The notes beneath the pieces were generated by a model, which saw nothing but the letters and a program-made list of their open reading frames with translations, was not told the origin of the DNA and did no database searches. A stretch of 64,000 nt of DNA from Limnocylindrus sp040397235. GTDB lineage: Bacteria > Chloroflexota > Limnocylindria > Limnocylindrales > Limnocylindraceae. The position numbers were made by a program, and so were the translations under genes. The stretch lies in NCBI GenBank assembly GCA_040397235.1, contig JBBAWH010000001.1, positions 1-64,000 of the forward strand. The letters run 5' to 3'. This document shows positions 54,849-62,645 of the stretch, piece after piece; the first letter of the stretch is position 1; every line of letters begins with the position of its first letter.

Positions 54849-56761
54849 GCCCGAAGTATCGCCAGGCACCGAGCCGCGGGCGTGTTGATGGCCATGCGGC
54901 AAAGAAGCGCCTCAGCCAGAACTTCTTGCACGATTTGAACGTTCGAGATCGCATCGTGCAGGCTGGTGTGCCGACTCCTGGGGAGCTCGTCTTGGAGATT
55001 GGCCCAGGGCTTGGATTCTTGACCGAGGCACTCCTTGCTAGTGGCGCCAACGTGGTCGCTGTGGAGCTCGATAGCGATCTGATCCCTCGCCTGCAGCATA
55101 AGTTTGCGGCACAGATCAGTGCGGGGCAGCTGACCCTTATTCACGGCGATGCGCTCACCGTTGATCTCGAGTCACTCGCGCCAACCAGTGGGAGCTGGCG
55201 CGTCATTGCCAACATTCCGTATCACGTCACGAGTCCACTGCTGCATCGGCTCCTGCTGCTGGCAGCGCCCCCTGCACGCATCGTCTTGCTGGTGCAGTTG
55301 GAGGTGGCGGAGCGCGTCGCGGCCGCACCCGGTGACTGGTCATACCTCACCGCATTTGTGCAGGCGAGAACGGTGGCCTCTGTCGTTGTACGGGTGCCCC
55401 GCGAGGCGTTTGACCCAGTGCCTGGCGTGGACTCTGCGATCTTGCTGCTCGAGCATCGAACGGGTGACGATGCGTTCACTCTAAGCCCACACGATGAGGA
55501 GCGCCTCTGGCGACTTGTGCAGGCGGGATTCCGTGAGCGACGGAAGAAGTTGCGCAATGCACTCCCTCGCGCACTGCCAATTCTTGAGAGCGACATTATC
55601 GCGGCGCTTGGGCGCGCCAACCTCAGTCCCGATCAGCGCGCGCAGACGCTCTCGGTGAAAGACTGGATCGCCCTCTTGTCCGAACTTCCTGAACTTGATG
55701 CGGGTGTGCCGACGAACGCCGCTCGTGCCGCAGTCGCTCGGCGAAGCACCAGCGGAGGATCGGAGGTGCGCGAGCGGAACGCGACACGCTCGCAGCCAGC
55801 ACCAGATCCAACGGTTGAGATCGTCGCACACGGCAAGATCAATCTGACGCTCGCCATCGTCGGCAAGCGCTCAGATGGGTACCACGAGCTCCACTCCGTG
55901 GTGGCGCAGTTCGAAGCAGGCGACCGCCTCTATCTGCGTCGATCAACTGACGGGGTGGATTCGATTCGGCTCGCTGGTGTGCCGCTGAATCTCGATGGGG
56001 AGAACCTCTGCGCCGTGGCGCTCGCGGCGCTGCGCCGAGCCTGTGAGGTTCCGCCAGTGGAGATCGTTCTCGAGAAGCGCCTCCCCGTTGCCGCTGGGCT
56101 GGGGGGCGGCTCAAGCGATGCCGCGGCAACGCTACTCGGTGTCATCGAGCTCTTCGATCTGGACATTGATGACGAAACCTTGAACGCGGTCGCAGCCGAA
56201 GTGGGCTCCGACGTCCCACTCTTCCTCGTCGGCTCGCCAGCGCTGATGGAGGGGCGTGGGGAGTCGGTGACCCCGCTCGCCCCCTGGAAGGGCGAGCCCC
56301 TGGGGCTCCTCCTGATTACCGCCGGCCTGCCGCTGCGCACCCCAGAGGTGTTTGCCGCATTTGCCGCGGGGCTCCGCGGCTCGGCGCAGGGGGCGGCCCT
56401 GGTCAGCTCCCAGCACCTTGCGGCGGAACTCACGGTCGGCATGAGCGGGGAGGGGCTCCTGCAGCGGGCTGCCGCCCTGGCCTCGGCAAATGACCTTCTG
56501 GCCCCCGCCCGGGCTGTGGCGCCGTGGCTCCGCCCCTTCGATCACGCCCTTCGTCGCCTCCTCGATCGCCCACTCTCGCTCTCAGGTTCGGGGCCAACCC
56601 TCTTCCTCCTCTATCCTTCCCAGCGAGAGGCAGAGGAGGGGGCAACCCTGATCGCCAACGCCCTCGCGAGCGGGGAGCTCGTGGCGCCGGAAGGCCTCAC
56701 GCCCTCCGTGATCGCAACGAGGCTAATCGGGCCAGGTTCTGGCGAAAGGGGAGCAGCGTGA
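54845..56761 (+). CDS. RsmA-IspE fusion: 16S rRNA dimethyladenosine transferase + CDP-ME kinase
   Basis: 638 residues in one open frame. Residues 1-275 are RsmA/KsgA: QNFLHD, SAM motif EIGPGLGFLTEALL and NIPYHV (motif IV). A linker of about 40 residues rich in Ala, Ser, Arg follows. Residues about 322-638 are IspE, a GHMP kinase of the MEP pathway: HGKINLTLAIVGKRSDGYHE, LPVAAGLGGGSSDAAATL, Asp in GSDVPLF and SGSGPTLF. rsmA and ispE are neighbours in many bacteria, but fused frames are unusual. A GTG at 55766 with GGAGG at 55754-55758 could also start a separate 331-residue IspE. ATGA overlap with tsaD. Confidence 0.92.
   Translation: MSPKYRQAPSRGRVDGHAAKKRLSQNFLHDLNVRDRIVQAGVPTPGELVLEIGPGLGFLTEALLASGANVVAVELDSDLIPRLQHKFAAQISAGQLTLIHGDALTVDLESLAPTSGSWRVIANIPYHVTSPLLHRLLLLAAPPARIVLLVQLEVAERVAAAPGDWSYLTAFVQARTVASVVVRVPREAFDPVPGVDSAILLLEHRTGDDAFTLSPHDEERLWRLVQAGFRERRKKLRNALPRALPILESDIIAALGRANLSPDQRAQTLSVKDWIALLSELPELDAGVPTNAARAAVARRSTSGGSEVRERNATRSQPAPDPTVEIVAHGKINLTLAIVGKRSDGYHELHSVVAQFEAGDRLYLRRSTDGVDSIRLAGVPLNLDGENLCAVALAALRRACEVPPVEIVLEKRLPVAAGLGGGSSDAAATLLGVIELFDLDIDDETLNAVAAEVGSDVPLFLVGSPALMEGRGESVTPLAPWKGEPLGLLLITAGLPLRTPEVFAAFAAGLRGSAQGAALVSSQHLAAELTVGMSGEGLLQRAAALASANDLLAPARAVAPWLRPFDHALRRLLDRPLSLSGSGPTLFLLYPSQREAEEGATLIANALASGELVAPEGLTPSVIATRLIGPGSGERGAA
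55754..55768 (+). promoter_or_regulatory. internal Shine-Dalgarno and GTG at the RsmA-IspE border
   Basis: GGAGG (55754-55758), seven bases, then GTG (55766-55768), in frame with the fused gene at residue 308. It lies in the linker just before the IspE domain, where an independent ispE start would be expected. This spacing is as good as that of the real genes around it. Confidence 0.55.
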
Positions 56762-57147
56762 AGCGTTCGATTACTGGGGCGGGTATTCCTGCCGCCATCG
56801 GACCGTACAGCCCGGCTGCTGCCATGGGCGACGAGCTCTACTGCTCTGGGCAGCTCGGACTCCATCCTGAAACTGGCGCACTCGCTGATGGCGTTGCTGC
56901 ACAGGCAGAGCAGGCGGTGACGAACCTCGGTGCCCTGTTGGCCGCTGCTGGCTATGGCTACAACGACATCGTTAAGACGACCATCTTCCTTGTTGACCTC
57001 GCCGACTTTGCCACCGTCAACGAGATCTACGGTCGGGCCTTCACCCAGCCGTACCCAGCACGCTCAACCATTCAGGTTGCAGCGTTGCCGAAGGGTGGCT
57101 TGGTAGAGATCGAAGCGATCGCCAAGCGAGGCGGCGCCGCAGGATGA
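56758..57147 (+). CDS. ridA: RidA/YjgF family enamine/imine deaminase
   Basis: 129 residues, GTG start overlapping the ispE stop. RidA hydrolyses reactive 2-aminoacrylate. Substrate-binding Arg in PARSTIQVAALP, and PAAIGPYSPAAAMGD and YCSGQLGLHPETG are conserved. Length is exact for the family. Confidence 0.95.
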   Translation: MKRSITGAGIPAAIGPYSPAAAMGDELYCSGQLGLHPETGALADGVAAQAEQAVTNLGALLAAAGYGYNDIVKTTIFLVDLADFATVNEIYGRAFTQPYPARSTIQVAALPKGGLVEIEAIAKRGGAAG

Positions 57148-58517
57148 GCCCGTCAAGTCGCGGGCCGGAGCGCCTTGAGGGCGTGACGGCCATCATCCTT
57201 GCCGCTGGAGTGGGATCGCGGATGCAGTCCCAGGTTCCCAAGGTGCTGCACCAACTGCTCGGCCGCCCAATGGCTGGCTGGGTCGTGGCGGCTGCCACTG
57301 AGGCGTTCTCTGAGAAGTCTGTCGTTGTCCTCTCGCCCGCGACCGCCGGGCTCGCCGAACTGCTGGGTGGAAGCGTCTCAATTGCTGAGCAGCCAAAGCC
57401 GCTCGGCACCGCCGATGCTGTTCGCTGCGCGCTTGCCGCGCTACCAGCCTCTGCAAAGGAGCTGCTCATCGCCTGCGGCGATACACCACTCATCACCGCC
57501 GCGCTGATGCGCGAGGTTGTTGCGGCACGTCGCGAGACGAACGCGCCGCTCGCGTTGGCCGCCTTTGATGCCGATGACCCTACGGGCTACGGACGGGTGA
57601 TTGAATCAAGCGACGGCACAGCGGAGTGCGTGATCGAGGAGCGTGATGCCAGCGAAGAGCAGCGCGCCATCGGCACCGTTAACGCTGGGCTCTACGCCGT
57701 TGACCGAGCGTGGCTCACCGAGGCACTCGGCGCCATCACCCCGTCGAAGGCGAGTGGCGAGCTCTATCTCACCGATCTAGTCGCCGCGGCACACGACGCA
57801 GGTACCCCTGCGCCAATCGTCTATGGCCCGGAGATTGAGCTTGAGGGGGTGAACGACCGACACCAGTTCGCCGATGTCGCAGCCGCACTCCGCGAGCGCA
57901 TCAACGAGGGGCATCTAGATCGTGGCGTGGCGTTGATTGACCCAACGACCGCGTGGATTGACGTGCAGGTTGAGATCGCTGCGGATGCCGTGATTGAGCC
58001 GGGCGTGACGCTTCTTGGGAGAACGAGCATTGGCGCGCGAACTCAAATTGGGAGCGGTTCACGGATTGAGGCGACATCCATCGGCGAAGACTGCACAGTT
58101 CGCTCCTCAGCGATTGAGGGATCAACCATCGCGTCGCACGTTGATGTTGGGCCGTTTGCGCACATTCGACCAGGGTGCACCATTGCGGCAAACTGTCACG
58201 TTGGAAACTTTGCTGAAATGAAAGCAACGAGTCTCGCCGCTGGCGCGAAGGTCGGCCATCACTCATATCTTGGTGATGCCGAAGTGGGGGAGCGTGCGAA
58301 CATCGGCGCGGGCACCATCACGGCGAACTACAATGGGGTAGAGAAGGTCAAGACGCTGATTGGCGCAGACGCCTTCACAGGTGTGGGGACTTTGATTGTT
58401 GCCCCGGCGGGCATCGGTATCGGAGCCAAGACAGGGGCTGGCACGGTGGTGCTTGCGGATATCCCTGATGGCTGTACGGCGGTCGGCGTTCCGGCTCGCA
58501 TCATTCGGGAGGCGTAA
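57144..58517 (+). CDS. glmU: bifunctional GlmU (GlcNAc-1-P uridyltransferase / GlcN-1-P acetyltransferase)
   Basis: 457 residues. N-terminal nucleotidyltransferase with AIILAAGVGSRMQSQVPKVL and EQPKPLGTADAVR; C-terminal left-handed beta helix of hexapeptide repeats (from about 265) with the acetyltransferase residues in HIRPGC and GAGTITANYNGVEK. Makes UDP-GlcNAc from the product of GlmM upstream. ATGA overlap with ridA. Confidence 0.97.
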   Translation: MSPSSRGPERLEGVTAIILAAGVGSRMQSQVPKVLHQLLGRPMAGWVVAAATEAFSEKSVVVLSPATAGLAELLGGSVSIAEQPKPLGTADAVRCALAALPASAKELLIACGDTPLITAALMREVVAARRETNAPLALAAFDADDPTGYGRVIESSDGTAECVIEERDASEEQRAIGTVNAGLYAVDRAWLTEALGAITPSKASGELYLTDLVAAAHDAGTPAPIVYGPEIELEGVNDRHQFADVAAALRERINEGHLDRGVALIDPTTAWIDVQVEIAADAVIEPGVTLLGRTSIGARTQIGSGSRIEATSIGEDCTVRSSAIEGSTIASHVDVGPFAHIRPGCTIAANCHVGNFAEMKATSLAAGAKVGHHSYLGDAEVGERANIGAGTITANYNGVEKVKTLIGADAFTGVGTLIVAPAGIGIGAKTGAGTVVLADIPDGCTAVGVPARIIREA

Positions 58518-58519
58518 CG

Positions 58520-59836
58520 ATGCTCGGCACCGACATCCTGATCATTCTTCTACTGATCCTGATCAACGGCTTCTTCGTTGGTGCCGAGATCGCCTTTGTC
58601 TCTGTTCGCCGTACGCGCCTCGATGAGCTCGCCGAGGCGGGCGATCGCCGTGCGAAGCGCGCCCAGAAGCTGATGCGCGATCCAGGGCGCTTCCTCGCCG
58701 TGATCCAGGTTGCGATCACCTTCCTCGGGGCACTCGCCTCCGCCGTTGCTGCCGTCAGCATCGTGACCGTAGTTGCGGAGCCGCTGCGTGGGATCGCGCC
58801 CCTTGCCGACTATGCCGACACGATTGCGCTGCTCCTCGTCACCTTCATCGTCTCTGTGGTCTCCATCGTGCTTGGGGAGTTGATACCGAAGGGGTTTGCC
58901 CTCGCCAATCCGGACCGCATTGCCCTCGCAGTCTCTGGGCCGATCACCCTCTTCGCCAAGATTGTGAGCCCACTGGTGGCGGTGCTCGTGCTCCTCACCA
59001 AGATCATCTCGAAACCATTCGGCATTGACCCAACTCGTACCCCAGAGCTCTCCGCAGCCGAGATCCGCCTGATCGTGGAGCAGGGGAGCCAGCAGGGCGT
59101 ACTTGAGGCCGAAGAGGAGCAGATGATCAGCGCTGTAATGTCGCTCAGCGACTCCAAGTTGCATGAGGTGATGGTGCCGCGCATTGATATCGCGGCGATC
59201 GACCAAGAGGCGAGCTTTGATGACGCCGTCACGCTAGTGCTCACCGAGGGACACAGTCGTACGCCGCTCTACAAGGAGTCGGTCGACCATATCGTTGGCA
59301 TCCTCTACGCGAAGGACCTGCTGCGCATCATTGCTGCGGGCGGGCCGCGTCCACGACTGCGCGACATCATGCGTCCGGCACTCTTTGTTCCTGAGTCACA
59401 GGCGGTCGATGACTTGCTCAACGAACTACAGCGTCGCCGCGTGCACATGGCGATCGTGCTTGACGAATACGGCGGTACTGCGGGCCTCGTGACCATTGAA
59501 GACCTGCTCGAAGAGATCGTCGGTGAGATTCAGGACGAGTTTGACGAAGAGGAGCCGATGAAGGTGATGGTTCGCGAGGGCGAGGCGATCCTTGACGGCC
59601 GAGCCGATATTGATGAGATGGGCGAACTTGTCGACCCTCCGCTAGAGCTTGAGGATGATGAGGAGTACGACACCGTGGGCGGATTCGTCTATCACCGTAT
59701 CGGCCGCGTCCCCGTTGTGGGCGACACGGTGGCAGTGGACCCATTCAAAATCACAGTGATCAAGGTGATTGGTCGCCGCGTCGGCAAGGTACGCGTGACC
59801 TGGGATACGGGGGTTGCGAAGCCGATCGCTGATTAG
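58520..59836 (+). CDS. CNNM/CorC-type membrane protein with CBS pair
   Basis: 438 residues. N-terminal DUF21/CNNM domain with three or four membrane spans (first near residues 2-22, FFVGAEIAFVSVRRTRLDEL next to it), a CBS pair (about 205-330, with MVPRIDIAAID and VLDEYGGTAGLVTIEDLLEEI) and a C-terminal CorC_HlyC domain (about 345-430). Related proteins export or sense Mg2+; older names call them hemolysins. Substrate is inferred only. Stop overlaps the stop of the minus-strand gene. Confidence 0.9.
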   Translation: MLGTDILIILLLILINGFFVGAEIAFVSVRRTRLDELAEAGDRRAKRAQKLMRDPGRFLAVIQVAITFLGALASAVAAVSIVTVVAEPLRGIAPLADYADTIALLLVTFIVSVVSIVLGELIPKGFALANPDRIALAVSGPITLFAKIVSPLVAVLVLLTKIISKPFGIDPTRTPELSAAEIRLIVEQGSQQGVLEAEEEQMISAVMSLSDSKLHEVMVPRIDIAAIDQEASFDDAVTLVLTEGHSRTPLYKESVDHIVGILYAKDLLRIIAAGGPRPRLRDIMRPALFVPESQAVDDLLNELQRRRVHMAIVLDEYGGTAGLVTIEDLLEEIVGEIQDEFDEEEPMKVMVREGEAILDGRADIDEMGELVDPPLELEDDEEYDTVGGFVYHRIGRVPVVGDTVAVDPFKITVIKVIGRRVGKVRVTWDTGVAKPIAD

Positions 59837-60882
59837 GCGGAGATCACCCGGTCAATAATCTCTTCGAGTTTCGCCACGGCGCGCGGGTTGAGCTGCGAGA
59901 GAGTGCGAATCTCACTGATCGCCTTAGCGCGCCACTCCTGTGCCTTCATGCGTGTGTACTCACGTGACCCGGTGCGCTCAAGTACCTGCAATCCTGCGGC
60001 GACTGAGTCGGCGCCTGGGTTCGTTTCGGCGTAGAGTTTTGTCAGCACCGCGCGGTCGGCGGGGCTCGCCTGCTCCATGGCATGAAGGACGGGGAGCGTC
60101 TTCTTGTGACGGGCCAGATCAGAGGCCTCCTTCCCTGTAGCCGCCTCGTCGCCCCAGATGCCGAGGAGGTCGTCGTTGATCTGGAAGGCGAGCCCGAGGG
60201 CCCAGCCGAAGTTTCGGAAGTGGCGGATGACCTCCTCGTCGTCACTGGCAAGGATCGCGCCAGACTCTACGGAGCCCGAGATGAGGGCGGCGGTCTTACG
60301 ACCGATCATTTCAAAGTAGTGTTCAACGCTCTGCATCTCTGTGCGTGCGCTTGCGGCGATGTCGATGAATTGCCCTTCGCAGAGGCGCAGGCACGTCTCG
60401 TCGTAGAGCTTCATCAGGCGAATCACCTTGGCATCAGAGAAGCCGAGGGTGGTGAGGTGGTGCAGTGCTACGCGGCTGATCGTGAAGAGTGCATCGCCGG
60501 TGTTGATGGCCTGGGGAATACCATCTCGAACCCAGAGTGTCGGCCGGCCGCGTCGCTCGGCATCACCGTCCTCAATGTCGTCGTGGACGAGTGAGAAGTT
60601 GTGTCCGAGCTCTACTGCCGCAGCACCGGGGAGTGCGCGATCCCAGTCTGGCGAGATCGAGGCATAGGCGAGGAGGCCGAGGAGGGGGCGCATGCGCTTT
60701 CCGGGCCGCGCTGCGGGATCGTTGTACCCGAGGTGGTAGCGAATCTGCTCGTACATGGGGGCCGTAATCGGCTCCTCCCATTCGGCGAGCAGATCAAGGA
60801 TGGTGCGATCGGTTGCCGCAACCAGTTCGTCGAGGTTCAGGCTCAGGAGATCTCCCGCCGCCCCTTGCTGCTGCTCGCTCAC
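59833..60882 (-). CDS. polyprenyl (isoprenyl) diphosphate synthase
   Basis: 349 residues, GTG start with AAGAGG upstream. All-alpha trans-prenyltransferase: GKRMRP binds IPP, first Asp-rich motif DDIED at 101-105, second NDDLLGIWGD. The residue five before DDIED is Phe96, which tends to limit chain length (FPP to GGPP range), but product length is inferred. Uses the IPP/DMAPP made by the MEP pathway. It points against the operon upstream; the two stop codons overlap (59833-59836). Confidence 0.93.
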   Translation of the reverse strand: MSEQQQGAAGDLLSLNLDELVAATDRTILDLLAEWEEPITAPMYEQIRYHLGYNDPAARPGKRMRPLLGLLAYASISPDWDRALPGAAAVELGHNFSLVHDDIEDGDAERRGRPTLWVRDGIPQAINTGDALFTISRVALHHLTTLGFSDAKVIRLMKLYDETCLRLCEGQFIDIAASARTEMQSVEHYFEMIGRKTAALISGSVESGAILASDDEEVIRHFRNFGWALGLAFQINDDLLGIWGDEAATGKEASDLARHKKTLPVLHAMEQASPADRAVLTKLYAETNPGADSVAAGLQVLERTGSREYTRMKAQEWRAKAISEIRTLSQLNPRAVAKLEEIIDRVISA

Positions 60883-60953
60883 GCGCCCCCCTCACCTCTT
60901 GCCCGGCGCGTTTGAACGCGGCGCGGTTGTAGGGCAATGCTACCCTGCGCATC

Positions 60954-61703
60954 ATGCCTGCACGTCAAAGCACTACGTCGCTGGCCGTCGTCACCTCCCG
61001 CTTCCGCCTCGGCGAAGCCGATCGCGTGCTCACCCTCCTCTCCGCGACACGCGGCAAGTTCAAAGCGATCGCCAAGGGGGTCCGTAAGCCAACCAGCCGG
61101 CTCGGGGGCGGGGTAGAGCCCTTCGCCGAGTTAGACCTCGCCCTCATCGCGGGGAGAACCTTCGATACCGTGACCCAGGTTCGCAGCGTACGAGTCTGGC
61201 TCGGACTACGCGGTCGACTCGGCAGTGCGGCGGTCGCCTGGTACGTCGCCGAGTTGGTCGAACGTGGAACGAGCGATGAGCAGCCCGAACCAGAACTGTA
61301 CGAGCTGCTCATTCGCGCCTGGGATCTTCTCGAGTCCGGCGCACCCGATGCGCTCGTGGCGCGCTGGGCTGAGCTGGCACTCCTTGACGCCTCTGGGCAG
61401 GGCCCAGAGCTCGACGTCTGCCTTGAGTGCGGGCGGGCGCCCGTTGCGGGCGAGGGCCTCCGCTGGGATGAGGAGGGTGCGGGCATTCGCTGTGCATCGC
61501 ATGCACTTGGGGGAGCGTTCTCCAGTGATGCGTTGCGGCTCATGCGAGCACTGCGACGCTTTGCGCCAGAGGAGCTGGTTTCTCTCGTGCTGCCTCCCGC
61601 CCCCCAACGAGAGGTGAGCTGGGCCCTGCGCCTCGCTGTGCATCTCCTCTTCGGCACTGAGCCGAAGAGTCGCAGCTTCATGGACGAGGTGTTGGCACCG
61701 TAA
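60954..61703 (+). CDS. recO: DNA repair protein RecO
   Basis: 249 residues. N-terminal OB fold (TTSLAVVTSRFRLGEADRVLTLLS) and C-terminal zinc region with CLECG and a further Cys in IRCASHALGG. Helps RecF/RecR load RecA. TACCCT at 60941-60946, seven bases before ATG, may give a leaderless mRNA. Divergent from the prenyl synthase over a 71-base gap. Confidence 0.94.
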   Translation: MPARQSTTSLAVVTSRFRLGEADRVLTLLSATRGKFKAIAKGVRKPTSRLGGGVEPFAELDLALIAGRTFDTVTQVRSVRVWLGLRGRLGSAAVAWYVAELVERGTSDEQPEPELYELLIRAWDLLESGAPDALVARWAELALLDASGQGPELDVCLECGRAPVAGEGLRWDEEGAGIRCASHALGGAFSSDALRLMRALRRFAPEELVSLVLPPAPQREVSWALRLAVHLLFGTEPKSRSFMDEVLAP

Positions 61704-61727
61704 GCGGCGGAGGGTTGCGGCTCCGAA

Positions 61728-62063
61728 CTAGGCGGCGACGAAGCCGGTTGTGGTCGCGACGAACCAGATTGCGGCAAGCAGTACGAGCATCGCGCCGTAC
61801 GTCAGCAAGATGCGGCGAAGGTCTCGTTGCACGACGGGCATCTCTGCGGCGATCTCGGCGGTGAGTCGCTGTGTCGATGCGACCCGGCTACCAATTGGCG
61901 CAGAGGTGCCCGTAATGATGGTGCTCTTCGGGGCGACGAGCGTCGCCTCATAGGCGGCCGCAGCGGCCTCCTCGGCGGGAGTGAGACCACGCTTGGGCGC
62001 GTCGGCATGCGACTTCAGCTTCGGGCGCTGGTCGGGGCGGAAGCGCTTCTCGCGTTTAGCCAT
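61728..62063 (-). CDS. small tail-anchored membrane protein, function unknown
   Basis: 111 residues. Basic N-terminus (KREKRFRPDQRPKLKSHADA), an Ala-rich middle and one hydrophobic span at the very end (about 88-108, ILLTYGAMLVLLAAIWF), so the protein should be tail-anchored with its bulk in the cytoplasm. Strong AAGGAGGA before ATG supports it as a real gene. Not recognised. Divergent from the DUF4446 gene. Confidence 0.7.
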   Translation of the reverse strand: MAKREKRFRPDQRPKLKSHADAPKRGLTPAEEAAAAAYEATLVAPKSTIITGTSAPIGSRVASTQRLTAEIAAEMPVVQRDLRRILLTYGAMLVLLAAIWFVATTTGFVAA

Positions 62064-62107
62064 GACTCCTCCTTACAGGATTGTTGCCAGAGGATACCTG
62101 ACCCAGG

Positions 62108-62135
62108 TTGAGGGGGCGGCGAGGGCTGATAGGAT
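62108..62135 (+). promoter_or_regulatory. promoter for the DUF4446-helicase pair, probably leaderless
   Basis: TTGAGG (62108-62113), a 16-base spacer, TAGGAT (62130-62135), then six bases to the GTG at 62142. With a normal start point the mRNA would begin at or next to the start codon. No ribosome binding site is present. Confidence 0.6.
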
Positions 62136-62141
62136 GCAGCC

Positions 62142-62645
62142 GTGGATAGCCAAGTGCTCCTTGCAATCGGCGTCGCCGGGGTGCTCGTTGCCCTGCTCGC
62201 GCTCCTCGTCGCCCTGATCTCGATCCGTAACCTACGCCGTCTCCGCGCCGACTACGCGGCGCTGGTCTCTGGGAATGAGGCACTCACCGCCGAGCAGCGA
62301 TTCGCCCAGGTGCTTGAGCGGGTTGCCGAGCAGGGGGTCTCGTCGCAGGTGGCGGGGACGCGCCTCACCGCCCTTGAAACGGCCGCCCCTGGCGCAATGA
62401 GTCGCATGGGCCTCATCCAGTTCCAGGCCTTCGAAGATGTCGGCGGCGGCCAAAGCTCTGCGCTGGCGCTGCTTGATGCGGTGGGGAGTGGCGTCGTGAT
62501 CACCGCGCTGCATGCTCGAGTCGGCACACGCATCTATGTGAAGCGCGTCATTGAGGGTCGGGGCGAGGGGACCCTTGGCGCTGAAGAGTCAGCGGCAATC
62601 GCTGCCGCCTTGGCACAGCCCGCCTACAGCGCTCCACAACGGTGA
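62142..62645 (+). CDS. DUF4446 family membrane protein
   Basis: 167 residues, GTG start. One N-terminal membrane span (about 5-28), a short coiled-coil-like segment (29-90), then the family core FQAFEDVGGGQSSALALLDA, GVVITALHARVGTRIYVK and GTLGAEESAAIAAAL. The family is widespread in Firmicutes and Chloroflexota and has no known function. Confidence 0.85.
   Translation: MDSQVLLAIGVAGVLVALLALLVALISIRNLRRLRADYAALVSGNEALTAEQRFAQVLERVAEQGVSSQVAGTRLTALETAAPGAMSRMGLIQFQAFEDVGGGQSSALALLDAVGSGVVITALHARVGTRIYVKRVIEGRGEGTLGAEESAAIAAALAQPAYSAPQR

Noticed and set aside
55640..55830. Frameshift artefact explaining the rsmA-ispE fusion
   Set aside because: Not excluded, but codon use stays in frame through the linker and no homopolymer run or broken motif is seen.
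60912..60946. TTGAAC and TACCCT as a full recO promoter
   Set aside because: The spacer would be 23 bases, too long for a standard promoter; only the -10 box is kept as a possibility.
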